IMG/VR virus record: IMGVR_UViG_3300028800_000062
Location: 1-64,000 of that record
Strand: one strand, 5' to 3'
Length of the DNA: 64,000 bases
Origin: a virus
The translations under genes and the position numbers were made by a program. The notes under the pieces are model-generated. The model was not told where the DNA came from and ran no database searches. It worked only from the letters and a program-made list of their open reading frames with translations. Positions 7,691 through 15,050 of the stretch are shown here, piece after piece (position 1 is the stretch's first letter; every line of letters starts with the position of its first letter).

Positions 7691-8168
7691 TGCTTCCTCC
7701 AATACGGTCCAACGCCAGGCGCGTGCGAGTCTTCATCAAAAGCTTGCCCATCCAGTTCTCACCGACTGGTGGATCCATCTTGAGGTCGACACCCCAGAAG
7801 CGGTCATTCCACCAGTTACCCTCAGCCAGCTCACGCAGGCCGGTGGCCAGCAGCAGATCCTGAAGCTCCGGATTCTGACCGAATTTCTCTTCGATAATCC
7901 GGCTCATCACATCCAGCTTGATGTCCTCCCAATCAGGACGCAGGCTGATAACAAAGCCTTTATATCCTTTAGGGGAGCCCATCTTCTTCGCCATGCCGGC
8001 CCAAAAAGCGCCGCGAATGACTTCCCTCTGCTGGAGATCCAGGGTCTTAGCGGCCTGGTACAGATGTTCCGCGGTCGGCCAGACCTGGCCACGCCAGAGA
8101 ATCGGCGCCGGATAGAAATTGCTGAGGAAATCGTACGGTCCTCCAAATACATTGATGGGTGTATTCAT
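7662..8168 (-). CDS. NADAR-domain protein (YbiA-like N-glycosidase/ADP-ribose hydrolase family)
   Basis: The N-terminus has the family signature: FLSNFYPAPILWRGQVWPTA then EHLYQAAK, with E34-H35 at the expected active-site position, and GNWWNDRFWG later. YbiA/RibX members cleave riboflavin-pathway intermediates. NADAR domains paired with DarT toxins remove ADP-ribose from guanine in DNA. In a phage, protecting DNA from an ADP-ribosylating defence is plausible but is inference. Length (168 aa) fits the family. The C-terminus (TRTRLALDRIGGSSE) extends beyond the core. Confidence 0.85.
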   Translation of the reverse strand: MNTPINVFGGPYDFLSNFYPAPILWRGQVWPTAEHLYQAAKTLDLQQREVIRGAFWAGMAKKMGSPKGYKGFVISLRPDWEDIKLDVMSRIIEEKFGQNPELQDLLLATGLRELAEGNWWNDRFWGVDLKMDPPVGENWMGKLLMKTRTRLALDRIGGSSERNTVAGN

Positions 8169-8365
8169 AGGTCACACTCGCTGAGGGGCGCGAAGCACCA
8201 CGGCCGTGACTTGAGTTCCAGCAGCAGGTCTGACAGCCAGGAATTGAGCTCTTCACACTCCTGCCGTGTGATTAGGCCATCGGTCAAGGCACAGCGCACC
8301 AGGTTGAACGGGTTGCACATGCCATAAATTGACGCTAATGCCGTAAGCTCGCTTTCAGCGTTCAT
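8165..8365 (-). CDS. Hypothetical protein, 66 aa
   Basis: A short helical protein (LASIYGMCNPFNLVRCALTD) coupled by 4-base overlaps to genes on both sides. No recognised motif. The coupling upstream of the NADAR gene suggests co-translation with it. Confidence 0.55.
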   Translation of the reverse strand: MNAESELTALASIYGMCNPFNLVRCALTDGLITRQECEELNSWLSDLLLELKSRPWCFAPLSECDL

Positions 8366-8553
8366 AATGCCTCCACGCGTACGCTCGCCATAACGCAGCC
8401 CTCACAAACTACCTCGTTCATACTCAACACCTTAGCCAGAAGACTCTGGCCAAAGAATGAGACCAATATCAGAGATCCGCATTCCACGCCATCGGTCACC
8501 GCAGTGGTGAACACGTCGCCCTTGCGTTTCCATCGAATCCGCTTCTCAGTCAT
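8362..8553 (-). CDS. Hypothetical protein, 63 aa
   Basis: Starting at ATG 8553 (MTEKRIRWKRKGDVF) the protein is basic then beta-rich, with two Cys near the end (CEGC). The start overlaps the stop of the upstream gene. A longer frame reaching 8670 would lie almost wholly inside that gene, so I reject it. Confidence 0.5.
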   Translation of the reverse strand: MTEKRIRWKRKGDVFTTAVTDGVECGSLILVSFFGQSLLAKVLSMNEVVCEGCVMASVRVEAL

Positions 8554-8767
8554 GGGACCGGTACCATTCCTTTCCGCCGCGAGCCTGAAACTCGTAACGT
8601 ACCTCGGCCGAAATCTCCTTGAGATTGGCCAGGGTTGTTTGATAGAACTCTGTACCGCTGATCTCAGCATGGAGCTTGACGAACTGCTCGATATCCACCC
8701 GCAGTACCCGGGCCAACAAGCCGAGCTGCTCCATGCTCAACCGCAACGTCACGTCGAGTTTCTCCAT
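8546..8767 (-). CDS. Hypothetical helical protein, 73 aa
   Basis: A strong GGAGGAGCTT site precedes the ATG. The sequence is amphipathic and helical (LSMEQLGLLARVLRVDIEQF), with a basic C-terminus. Not recognised. Confidence 0.6.
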   Translation of the reverse strand: MEKLDVTLRLSMEQLGLLARVLRVDIEQFVKLHAEISGTEFYQTTLANLKEISAEVRYEFQARGGKEWYRSHD

Positions 8768-8812
8768 AAGCTCCTCCGATCCAGGCGAAAGCCGCCGGCT
8801 GGTTTGATTGAA

Positions 8813-9010
8813 TTACTTCCCTGATCTCTTATCCAACATCCAACACAACCAGATACCCTCCCCAACATAATGACCTTCCCGAACTGTCATACTTCTCCCA
8901 TTGGGATAGAACTGGTACGTCTTGGCAGCCAGATCGAACAACCTGTTAGCCAGATGGTTCCGCAGACGGCGGATCCTCAAGCGTAGAAACATTCCAACTT
9001 GTAAGTTCAC
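8813..9010 (-). CDS. Hypothetical protein, paralogue of the gene at 7439-7690, 65 aa
   Basis: The start is GTG with GGGAGG upstream. It shares L.IRR.R..L.NRLFDLA.K.Y.F.P and the V.EGH.VG...W..W end with the 7439 gene. It lacks that gene's C-terminal extension. The pair points to a local duplication. Confidence 0.6.
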   Translation of the reverse strand: MNLQVGMFLRLRIRRLRNHLANRLFDLAAKTYQFYPNGRSMTVREGHYVGEGIWLCWMLDKRSGK

Positions 9011-9068
9011 GTTGACCTCCCGGTGCTCTTTTGAGCCAAATCATCGCTCTGGCATTCAGAGACCTATA

Positions 9069-9305
9069 CTAGGAATGCTCGTGAAAGCGGCAGATGAAGG
9101 GTGCATGCTGAGCGAGAGACTGTACCCTATTTCCCTGGTCTGTAGAGATTCTCGACACATCCTCATCCGTGTGGAGAACACCCAGCTGAGACCCGTACGC
9201 CGCCGTCGGATAGCCACAATCGACCAGTGGCCCGTGGCGCTCCGGCGAATACTGCCAGAACGTCAGGTGAAATGGGGGCACCAGGCAGCGGCCTATATGT
9301 TGCAT
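9069..9305 (-). CDS. Possible hypothetical protein, 78 aa
   Basis: The frame begins at an ATG that overlaps the end of the gene at 9293. Composition (PPFHLTFWQYSPERHGPLVD) looks protein-like, but the ribosome site is poor. It would fill an otherwise empty 280-bp gap. No family recognised. Confidence 0.35.
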   Translation of the reverse strand: MQHIGRCLVPPFHLTFWQYSPERHGPLVDCGYPTAAYGSQLGVLHTDEDVSRISTDQGNRVQSLAQHAPFICRFHEHS

Positions 9306-9493
9306 AAGCCCTGGCGGACGGTGCCGGCCTCTATGCTATTCACTTTCTGCTTGGAATCGCAGAGAATACAGTGAACAGTAATGCCTATCCAATCATCACG
9401 TTGCAGCTCGCGAGCCTGATCGTAAGAGTTCACGCGCGTCTCGTGCGTATGGCCGCAAACCATGTGCAACAACAAAGGACCAAATCCTGGCAT
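9293..9493 (-). CDS. Zinc-finger-like small protein, 66 aa
   Basis: A strong AAAAGGAGG site precedes the ATG. Cys and His residues (CGHTHETRV near residue 13, CILCDSKQKV near residue 42) suggest a single treble-clef-like zinc site. Upstream lies a region with two inverted repeats that may control it. Confidence 0.55.
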   Translation of the reverse strand: MPGFGPLLLHMVCGHTHETRVNSYDQARELQRDDWIGITVHCILCDSKQKVNSIEAGTVRQGLCNI

Positions 9494-9756
9494 AAATGCC
9501 TCCTTTTAGCTTCATTTCGTCGCAAACGCTACCACTACATATAGTGGTGCGGTAGAATAGATCCAAGCACCACGGTCGAAATCGGCCGCCGCTAACGATT
9601 TGCTGATAACACAGCACTTACTGCCAAGCGAGAGAGGCGATCTATAGTGGGTCCGGGACCTCCCGGGAGCTTCCGATGAACTGGGCATCGGACAGCTCAT
9701 AACCACTACATCTTGTGGTAGTCCACAGTCCTGTTGCCTTCCACAAGTACGTCGCC
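9494..9756. promoter_or_regulatory. Intergenic region with two copies of an 18-bp inverted repeat
   Basis: ACCACTACATATAGTGGT at 9531-9548 has perfect 7-bp arms around a 4-base centre. A second copy, ACCACTACATCTTGTGGT, lies at 9702-9719. They are 171 bp apart, both upstream of the minus-strand gene at 9493. Two matching palindromes in an intergenic stretch suggest operators of a dimeric regulator. Minus-strand frames crossing this region look like chance. Confidence 0.45.
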
Positions 9757-9936
9757 TCATGAATTCACTTCTCGCTGCGCCTGGCGCCAGGCATGATCCC
9801 GGATCCAATCCACATCCGTCGGCTTCATCCCCAGGGGATTGTCGATCGGATCCCATGGTCCGAGAACCGCCTCGCAGGCAAGCTTGTTTGCACGAAAGAT
9901 CTGGCCAAAGCGGGTCATCAAAGGATCACTGTCCAT
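9757..9936 (-). CDS. Hypothetical protein, 59 aa
   Basis: Read from the ATG at 9936 (MDSDPLMTRFGQIF), which has GGAGG 12 bases upstream; ATGs at 9948 and 9960 are alternatives. The protein is soluble with a Trp/Pro-rich middle (GPWDPIDNPLGMKPTDVDW). Its start lies within the end of the neighbouring gene. Not recognised. Confidence 0.5.
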   Translation of the reverse strand: MDSDPLMTRFGQIFRANKLACEAVLGPWDPIDNPLGMKPTDVDWIRDHAWRQAQREVNS

Positions 9937-10141
9937 GACTATTGGCATCCTCCGGTTCATAGAACGGATTGGCTGCCGGGCCTTGTTCAGCCAGGTGCAT
10001 GCGCTCGCACAGCCGGTCTAATGCGGCCGACCGCTCCGCGCTCAACCGCGGCCGCGTGCGTTCATAGCAGTCGATGCACAGCCGATTGGCATTGTCGAGC
10101 ATCAACTTCCGACAACTTGCGCACTTATGCGTACTCGTCAT
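9926..10141 (-). CDS. Small zinc-finger-like protein, 71 aa
   Basis: GAGGAGGTGTGCAG precedes the ATG at 10141. The N-terminal 25 residues hold CASC (7-10) and CIDC (22-25), a compact zinc-knuckle layout, followed by a charged helix (RLSAERSAALDRLCERMHL). It lies just past the terminator that ends the large gene's transcript, so it may have its own promoter. Confidence 0.6.
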   Translation of the reverse strand: MTSTHKCASCRKLMLDNANRLCIDCYERTRPRLSAERSAALDRLCERMHLAEQGPAANPFYEPEDANSHGQ

Positions 10142-10155
10142 CTGCACACCTCCTC

Positions 10156-10191
10156 TAAACAAAACAAGCGCGGGAGCAAACTTCCCCGCGC
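10156..10191 (-). terminator. Rho-independent terminator after the 990-codon gene
   Basis: GCGCGGG (10168-10174) pairs with CCCGCGC (10185-10191). On the minus strand the stem is followed by TTGTTTTGTTTA. This is the cleanest minus-strand terminator in the window and would end the transcript that carries the large gene at 10431-13403. Confidence 0.75.
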
Positions 10192-10211
10192 CATGAGTTA
10201 AGATTCCGGCC

Positions 10212-10421
10212 CTATTGCCCCCCACTCCTTCCCATCCCTCCAACCAGTTCCAACTGGCCGAGGTAGAGACAGGAGCGGCACGGACTACCAGTGCCCACGT
10301 CGGCTCCCGACGTAGCCACAACCGCCGCACATTCCAGAGCGGCCCAGCTCTCCGTGAGCACTGGAGAGGCTGGGCTGCTGTGCACTGCATCCGGTATATA
10401 ACATACCGTTAGTTCGTCCAC
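10212..10421 (-). CDS. Possible small protein, 69 aa
   Basis: A GTG-started frame sits between the stop of the large gene and the terminator. It contains a CRSC pair and low-complexity Gly/Ala stretches. The position is suggestive, the coding evidence weak. Confidence 0.3.
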   Translation of the reverse strand: MDELTVCYIPDAVHSSPASPVLTESWAALECAAVVATSGADVGTGSPCRSCLYLGQLELVGGMGRSGGQ

Positions 10422-10430
10422 CCCGTCAAC

Positions 10431-13403
10431 CTAACTTGCGATAAGCGCCTCCTCTTCCGCGGCCAACTGCTCAGCCGGCACAACCATACCCTGGTCGGCC
10501 AGCATGCTGAAGCCCGGGATCGCCGGCTCTTGCAGGACAGCCTCGACCGTGACATTCCGGCCGAAATAATCGACGAATGCCGCAATCTGCGTCTTCTTCA
10601 GCCAGCCATAGAGCTGCTGATCGTCCACGCCTTCCGGGTTGTAGACCAATAGGTCCACCCGGACTGCGTCTTCGGTCACACCGGTCTTCTGGTTAAACCA
10701 TTCAACCAGGGAAAGGCGAACAACATCACCGGCCATTTGCCGCCAGGACACGACCATGTCATCATCCGGACTGGCATACTTCTTCGAAAGCCCGTTGACA
10801 ATGATGAAAGGATTTGCTTCACTTCCAATACTTTCCACTTCCAGATCATCCATCTTCATCATTTCTACGTCAGCTTCCTTGCCCGCCGGGGCGGGGAGTT
10901 CCCCGCCCTGTGGGTCGTCAGGGGTCGGTGCGTTCAGGAAACGCAGACCCGTAGCGGATACATCCAAGCCGGCTTCTGCATCAAGCAGCGCCTGCCAGGT
11001 GCGGTCAAACAGTTTGACCATATCGTTGCCGCCGAGAATGCTATCGCTGATGCGAGAGGCATTCATCTTGTCGCCGAACACATAGCGGCGCCGCATAATC
11101 TCTGCGATCGCCGGCACGGCCAGGTCATGATCCACCAGCTCGCCATAAGCTGCGCGCTGTGCATCCGCAAACGCCTGGGCCATGATCTTGCCCTCGAGCT
11201 TGGCTTCGAGAGCCGCGCGCATCTTGGGATTCCCCTCGGTGCGCTCCATGGAGCCGTCGTCAACAGCCGCAGCATTGAACGCCGCCGTCTGCTTTTCGAT
11301 ACCGGACTTCATCTTGTCGCGGAACACCTGAACTGTGGCACTGGCCAGCACGCGCACATCCTGAGAGGAGTGCACATAGGTCAGCCACGCAGGATAAGCC
11401 AAAGCGTCCATAGCCTCTTCAGCCAGGAGCTGTTTATAGGTCTCGATCGACTTCTCGATCTGAACCAGCGCGCGGTCGAGATCCGTCTCTACCGGCGTCA
11501 CATGCGAGCGTACTTCTTCCACTTTGCCATTGATCATCGTGCGGCGAGGCACGCGATCGAGCAACGCGGCGGAGCACTGGGTCAGATTGGCCCAGAAGTC
11601 CGTAATCGCAGCTTCGAACTCCGTGCGGGAGAAGCCCGACACACCAGCCACATGCTTCAGGCTGTCGATAAAGTGCGACTGATTCGCGGTCTGATCGGCA
11701 ATTTGCAGCTTCTCATCGATACCATTGAGATAGTTGTGATTGGCGATCATCATGGCGTTGGACACAGGGCCCAAGCCCATGCCGCTGCTGCCTAGCTGGC
11801 TGACCATCATGCGATGGCCCTGCCGTTTCCAGTTGGTCTGCAAGACCCGTGCAGCGCGGCGCTTCTCGAGCAGACTGGGCCCGCGCGGCGCCTCCACTAC
11901 AGCGTCTTCCTCATCATCATGCAACAGCTTCCCTGGAAAGCCTTGCGCAATCAACGCGGTAACCGATTCCACCACACGAGGATCGTGATGGATCTGAGCG
12001 GGATCGTCCCAATCGGCAGTTCCCATAGTCTCCATACGAGCAGGTAGATTAACAACAGAGAGAAATACAAAGGGACACTGTGTATGGGACATGGGAGCAT
12101 AAGCCTCATGCAGGACACTCACCGCATCAATTGCTTCAGCCCAATGGGCACTGGGCTGGCGGTTCATTACCACCGGGCCCAGATTGCGAACGTTGCTCTC
12201 ACGCATCCCAGGAATGGTGATCTCATTACCGACCAGCACGGCGTTTTCCGGATGGAAGTCACCGTTGCAGTCGAAGGCCGTAAAGTCCGGCATCAAATAG
12301 CGGTTCTGGGTATATGGCAGCGGCACGCGCAGATTGCGCATGTTCACCACGCGATTCCAGAAGAAGCGCTCGAGGCGCCGGCGCATGCAGGGCACAGTCG
12401 TCACGGGACGGCCGTTGCGAACCCAGCGGATCAGAGACCACATATCCTCAACTTCATTGAGGTCATTGGTTGAGTCCAGAGTGTCTTCCACATAGGGAAG
12501 CATCGCCGTAATCCAGCTGAGCATCTTGGATTCGTCGCACATGGCTCCTAAGAACTCATTGAGCGCGATCTCAGCATACTCCGGTAACAGCGCGGCCTGA
12601 TTGAAGTTCGCGACCCATTGCGGATCGCTGAACACCACCTGCGGTGCATGCAGCACTTGCATAATCGCAAAGCGAAAGCGCGAGCCCACGGTGCGGAGCT
12701 GCTTCTTGCCGGCGAACAGTACAAGGTCCCAGGCCAAACCCAGATAAACCAGGTCATTGCCTTTGAACAGCTTCATCATGTCGCAAGTAATGCGAACGCC
12801 GGCACCTGCGGGCAACTCTTCGCCCAACACAATTCCGGTCAAGCGTTGCGAAACAAAACCCATCCCGTCAACGTAAGGGAACACAGCCTTGCTGATCTTG
12901 GGAACGCGCACCCGGATCTCCTGACCACTGTCCAGAGCCACCAGGAAGCCATCCTCACCGATCAACTGAATGATGCGGCCTTCAACAGCCGCCTGATGCG
13001 GCGCAAACTCACGCTTGACGTACTTCTGGCGTTTGTAAACGTCGTTCTCCGACTTCACTACCCATTCGCGGTCGAGCTGGGCGGCCAACTCGTCCGGAGT
13101 CTTCGGAGCCAGCGGATCACCTTCACGGAAGCACACAAAAGTGGCTCCCTCGCCATCCCGCACGGTCACATCAGCAGCCTGCCACCGCACACCTTCACTG
13201 AACTCGCCCTTATAACCTTGATACAGGATATTGAGCGCTACGTCCAACGAACCGGGGACGTTGACTAACATGTAAGGGCTATCGAGCCCGTCGAGCAAGC
13301 GCAACCAGCGGCTGCGTTGCCTGTTGTCAGCGTATGCTTTCCTCACCACGTCATAGACAAGGTGATGCATGCAATTACTAGTCGTAGTCATAGTTATTAC
13401 CAT
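10431..13403 (-). CDS. Large protein, candidate divergent two-barrel RNA polymerase, 990 aa
   Basis: By far the largest minus-strand gene. Four elements occur in the order seen in cellular RdRP/QDE-1-like and related phage polymerases. (1) YLMPDFTAFDCNGDFHPENA near 369-388 resembles the L.G..DE.G.L.PG.VFV strand. (2) GPVVMNRQPSAHW near 409-421 resembles VLLNRAPTLHR of beta-prime and RNPCLHPGD of RdRPs. (3) GTADWDDPAQIHH near 461-473 resembles the catalytic NADFDGDQMAVH but with DWDDP instead of DxDGD. (4) GMGLGPVSNAMMIANHN near 541-557 resembles NLGLIANAH. The DxDGD core is imperfect, so activity is uncertain. It could instead be an unrelated large phage protein. An alternative ATG at 13391 would remove four residues. 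A good terminator follows at 10156. Confidence 0.4.
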   Translation of the reverse strand: MVITMTTTSNCMHHLVYDVVRKAYADNRQRSRWLRLLDGLDSPYMLVNVPGSLDVALNILYQGYKGEFSEGVRWQAADVTVRDGEGATFVCFREGDPLAPKTPDELAAQLDREWVVKSENDVYKRQKYVKREFAPHQAAVEGRIIQLIGEDGFLVALDSGQEIRVRVPKISKAVFPYVDGMGFVSQRLTGIVLGEELPAGAGVRITCDMMKLFKGNDLVYLGLAWDLVLFAGKKQLRTVGSRFRFAIMQVLHAPQVVFSDPQWVANFNQAALLPEYAEIALNEFLGAMCDESKMLSWITAMLPYVEDTLDSTNDLNEVEDMWSLIRWVRNGRPVTTVPCMRRRLERFFWNRVVNMRNLRVPLPYTQNRYLMPDFTAFDCNGDFHPENAVLVGNEITIPGMRESNVRNLGPVVMNRQPSAHWAEAIDAVSVLHEAYAPMSHTQCPFVFLSVVNLPARMETMGTADWDDPAQIHHDPRVVESVTALIAQGFPGKLLHDDEEDAVVEAPRGPSLLEKRRAARVLQTNWKRQGHRMMVSQLGSSGMGLGPVSNAMMIANHNYLNGIDEKLQIADQTANQSHFIDSLKHVAGVSGFSRTEFEAAITDFWANLTQCSAALLDRVPRRTMINGKVEEVRSHVTPVETDLDRALVQIEKSIETYKQLLAEEAMDALAYPAWLTYVHSSQDVRVLASATVQVFRDKMKSGIEKQTAAFNAAAVDDGSMERTEGNPKMRAALEAKLEGKIMAQAFADAQRAAYGELVDHDLAVPAIAEIMRRRYVFGDKMNASRISDSILGGNDMVKLFDRTWQALLDAEAGLDVSATGLRFLNAPTPDDPQGGELPAPAGKEADVEMMKMDDLEVESIGSEANPFIIVNGLSKKYASPDDDMVVSWRQMAGDVVRLSLVEWFNQKTGVTEDAVRVDLLVYNPEGVDDQQLYGWLKKTQIAAFVDYFGRNVTVEAVLQEPAIPGFSMLADQGMVVPAEQLAAEEEALIAS

Positions 13404-13550
13404 TCCTTATAGGGAGTGTTCGTGAGCACTCCGGTTAACCAACCAAAGGACCGAAGACAGAACAGACTCGTTCCTGTCCTCAAATAGAAAGAACTACACA
13501 GTTCCCTCCGGAGCATGGCGCTGGTTCACCCAGTGCCACACCCGCAAGGA
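13404..13550. other. Short gap with a hairpin before the large gene
   Basis: GGAGTG (13413-13418) pairs with CACTCC (13427-13432) in the leader just upstream of the large minus-strand gene. No T-run follows, so control of the leader is more likely than termination. A weak ribosome site (AAGGA) follows. No gene seen. Confidence 0.35.
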
Positions 13551-13733
13551 CTACTGCTCTTTGACAAACACATTCTTGCGATGAGCACCGGTCCGGTACT
13601 CTCGCAAAGCCGCCCGCTTCCGGGGCTCCGTATAACCACGCCGGTAATCCACAAATGACTCACCAGCTTTATAGGTGTCAGGGCTGAACGCACTGGACTT
13701 CACACGTACCGGATTCGAGTGATAGATAATCAT
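13551..13733 (-). CDS. Small basic hypothetical protein, 60 aa
   Basis: Starts at ATG 13733 (MIIYHSNPVRVKSSAF) with GGAGA upstream. It is strongly basic (RRGYTEPRKRAALREYRTGA), which suggests nucleic-acid contact. No family recognised. A 7-bp hairpin (GGGGAGC/GCTCCCC, 13786-13807) lies upstream. Confidence 0.5.
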   Translation of the reverse strand: MIIYHSNPVRVKSSAFSPDTYKAGESFVDYRRGYTEPRKRAALREYRTGAHRKNVFVKEQ

Positions 13734-13816
13734 TGAGCTTTCTCCAAGGCGCAAGATCTAAGGCACGGGGCGCCATTCCGTACTGGGGGAGCAATAACAC
13801 GCTCCCCTATCACTAC

Positions 13817-14056
13817 TTAGGAGTGAGACTTCGCCATCAAGGGCAGCATTGGATAATGCGCCACGGCGACCGCCTGGTGGTATGACGGAAGACCACTGTC
13901 TTCCAACTCGTCGTAACCGAAGTGATCAGCCTGCCGACGCAGGCCTACCACCGGATTCTCGGATAACCGCAACGCCGACCGCGACGCCGCAGAGGACACC
14001 GCGCAACGAATCGCTACGGTGGAACGTGCCGTTACTACTCGTGCTACTCTAGCCAT
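13817..14056 (-). CDS. Hypothetical protein, 79 aa
   Basis: GAGGTG precedes the ATG. The N-terminus is Ala/Val/Arg-rich (MARVARVVTARSTVAIRC), the rest polar. Not recognised. It overlaps the small frame at 14049. Confidence 0.45.
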   Translation of the reverse strand: MARVARVVTARSTVAIRCAVSSAASRSALRLSENPVVGLRRQADHFGYDELEDSGLPSYHQAVAVAHYPMLPLMAKSHS

Positions 14057-14183
14057 GCAAACACCTCACTGGTGAAGCCCTGTAGTCCAGGGCTGTTGCA
14101 GCCTGGTGCAGCGCACACTGCATCAGGCCTTTGTCATCTATACAATTGGGGCGTAACAAGATGTTTCGTACACGCCCCGCCAT
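14049..14183 (-). CDS. Possible small protein, 44 aa
   Basis: Starts MAGRVRNILLRPNCIDDKG after a weak ribosome site. It fits between two better-supported genes and overlaps the next start by a few bases. Supported mainly by position. Confidence 0.35.
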   Translation of the reverse strand: MAGRVRNILLRPNCIDDKGLMQCALHQAATALDYRASPVRCLHG

Positions 14184-14191
14184 GACGTCCA

Positions 14192-14350
14192 CTACCGCAA
14201 GTGCTGCCACTCTGCCATCTGCTGCTCCCGCGCAGCATGGCGACTCTGTCTGCGATACCGCGCCCGCAAGCGCAGGTAGTTCACTAAATACAGGGCGAAC
14301 GCACATCCGGCGGCCGTCCAAAGACACACGTCTGCTGTGATATGAATCAT
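14192..14350 (-). CDS. Tiny membrane-anchored basic protein, 52 aa
   Basis: GGAGTG precedes the ATG at 14350. The protein is a single membrane helix (VCLWTAAGCAFALYLVNYL) followed by a strongly basic tail (RLRARYRRQSRH). Too short for usual gene-calling, but topology and ribosome site support it. Confidence 0.55.
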   Translation of the reverse strand: MIHITADVCLWTAAGCAFALYLVNYLRLRARYRRQSRHAAREQQMAEWQHLR

Positions 14351-14383
14351 GGAAGTTCACTCCGACAGGACTGTACTGCTCAC

Positions 14384-14680
14384 CTAGTTGCCGCTGGCAA
14401 CGGCAGCTTCTTTAGCAGCGATCTTTGCACGCAACCAGCTGGAAGCTACCTTCATGGAAGGGATCGCAGCATAGGCGGACTGCACCGCGGGCGCTGCATA
14501 CGCATAGCCCAGCTTTCCAGTCAACGCCACCAGTACAGATACATCCTTGGCCAGCCGGCCACTCGCCACTGCAACATCCTTGCAACCAACGGCAATCGCA
14601 TGCGCATCCGTGTGTACCGCACCAGCGCGCTGCGTCGTCGAATCGATTACAGACTGCTGTGCATTCGTTCTCGTTGTCAT
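14384..14680 (-). CDS. Hypothetical Ala-rich protein, 98 aa
   Basis: I start it at ATG 14680 (MTTRTNAQQSVIDST) because AGGAGCTAATCATC lies directly upstream. The open frame continues to 14995 but that extension covers the repeat region and looks non-coding. The protein is Ala/Val-rich and helical, ending KIAAKEAAVASGN. It is the first gene on the minus side of the divergent control region. Confidence 0.55.
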   Translation of the reverse strand: MTTRTNAQQSVIDSTTQRAGAVHTDAHAIAVGCKDVAVASGRLAKDVSVLVALTGKLGYAYAAPAVQSAYAAIPSMKVASSWLRAKIAAKEAAVASGN

Positions 14681-15050
14681 GATGATTAGCTCCTGTGCCA
14701 GACGTGCTCCCAAGACTGCGCTTGGTGCTTCCTCGTCCGGCAGATGGGGTGGGCTCGAATCGTTCCGATAGGAGTACCCTGTACTAAATACCAGGGGTCT
14801 ATCCGCAGACCTCATTTCCGTCTCGTGTCCGAGCCCGAAAACTGCGTCCGGAACCGCCAGGCTACTAGGAACCGGTCGCCAGGAAGCCAGGATTCCGGCC
14901 TCGTGTCCGAGCCAGTACTGATGGGACTCACCTTCCCGAAAGAGTAGGAAAGCTTCTGCCGGCCAACAAAACTTCTGTCTCGTGTCCGAACGCAACTATT
15001 GCTTGGGAGGGGATTTCAAGGTAGGATGAGTAGATAAGGAGGCATACTGC
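14681..15050. promoter_or_regulatory. Divergent control region with three spaced palindromes
   Basis: This region separates the minus-strand block from the plus-strand block. The sequence CTCGTGTCCGAG occurs at 14822-14833 and 14900-14911, and as CTCGTGTCCGAA at 14979-14990. Each is CTCG-4 bases-CGAG. Spacing is 78 and 79 bp. Such regular iterated palindromes suggest binding sites for a regulator or replication initiator. No gene is convincing here. Confidence 0.5.

Noticed and set aside
10431-13400. Long plus-strand frames opposite the large gene (for example 10737-11795 and 12618-13268)
   Set aside because: They are antisense shadows of a high-GC gene; composition is His/Arg-rich and lacks ribosome sites.
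13391-13403. FDCNGD in the large protein as the polymerase catalytic DxDGD
   Set aside because: It precedes the NRQPSAHW element, whereas in known families the catalytic Asp motif follows it; DWDDP is the better-placed candidate.
14384-14995. Minus-strand extension of the 14680 gene to 203 codons, including repeated GHE[TA] strings
   Set aside because: The repeats follow from the DNA palindromes; they occur in different frames, and a good ribosome site lies at the internal ATG.
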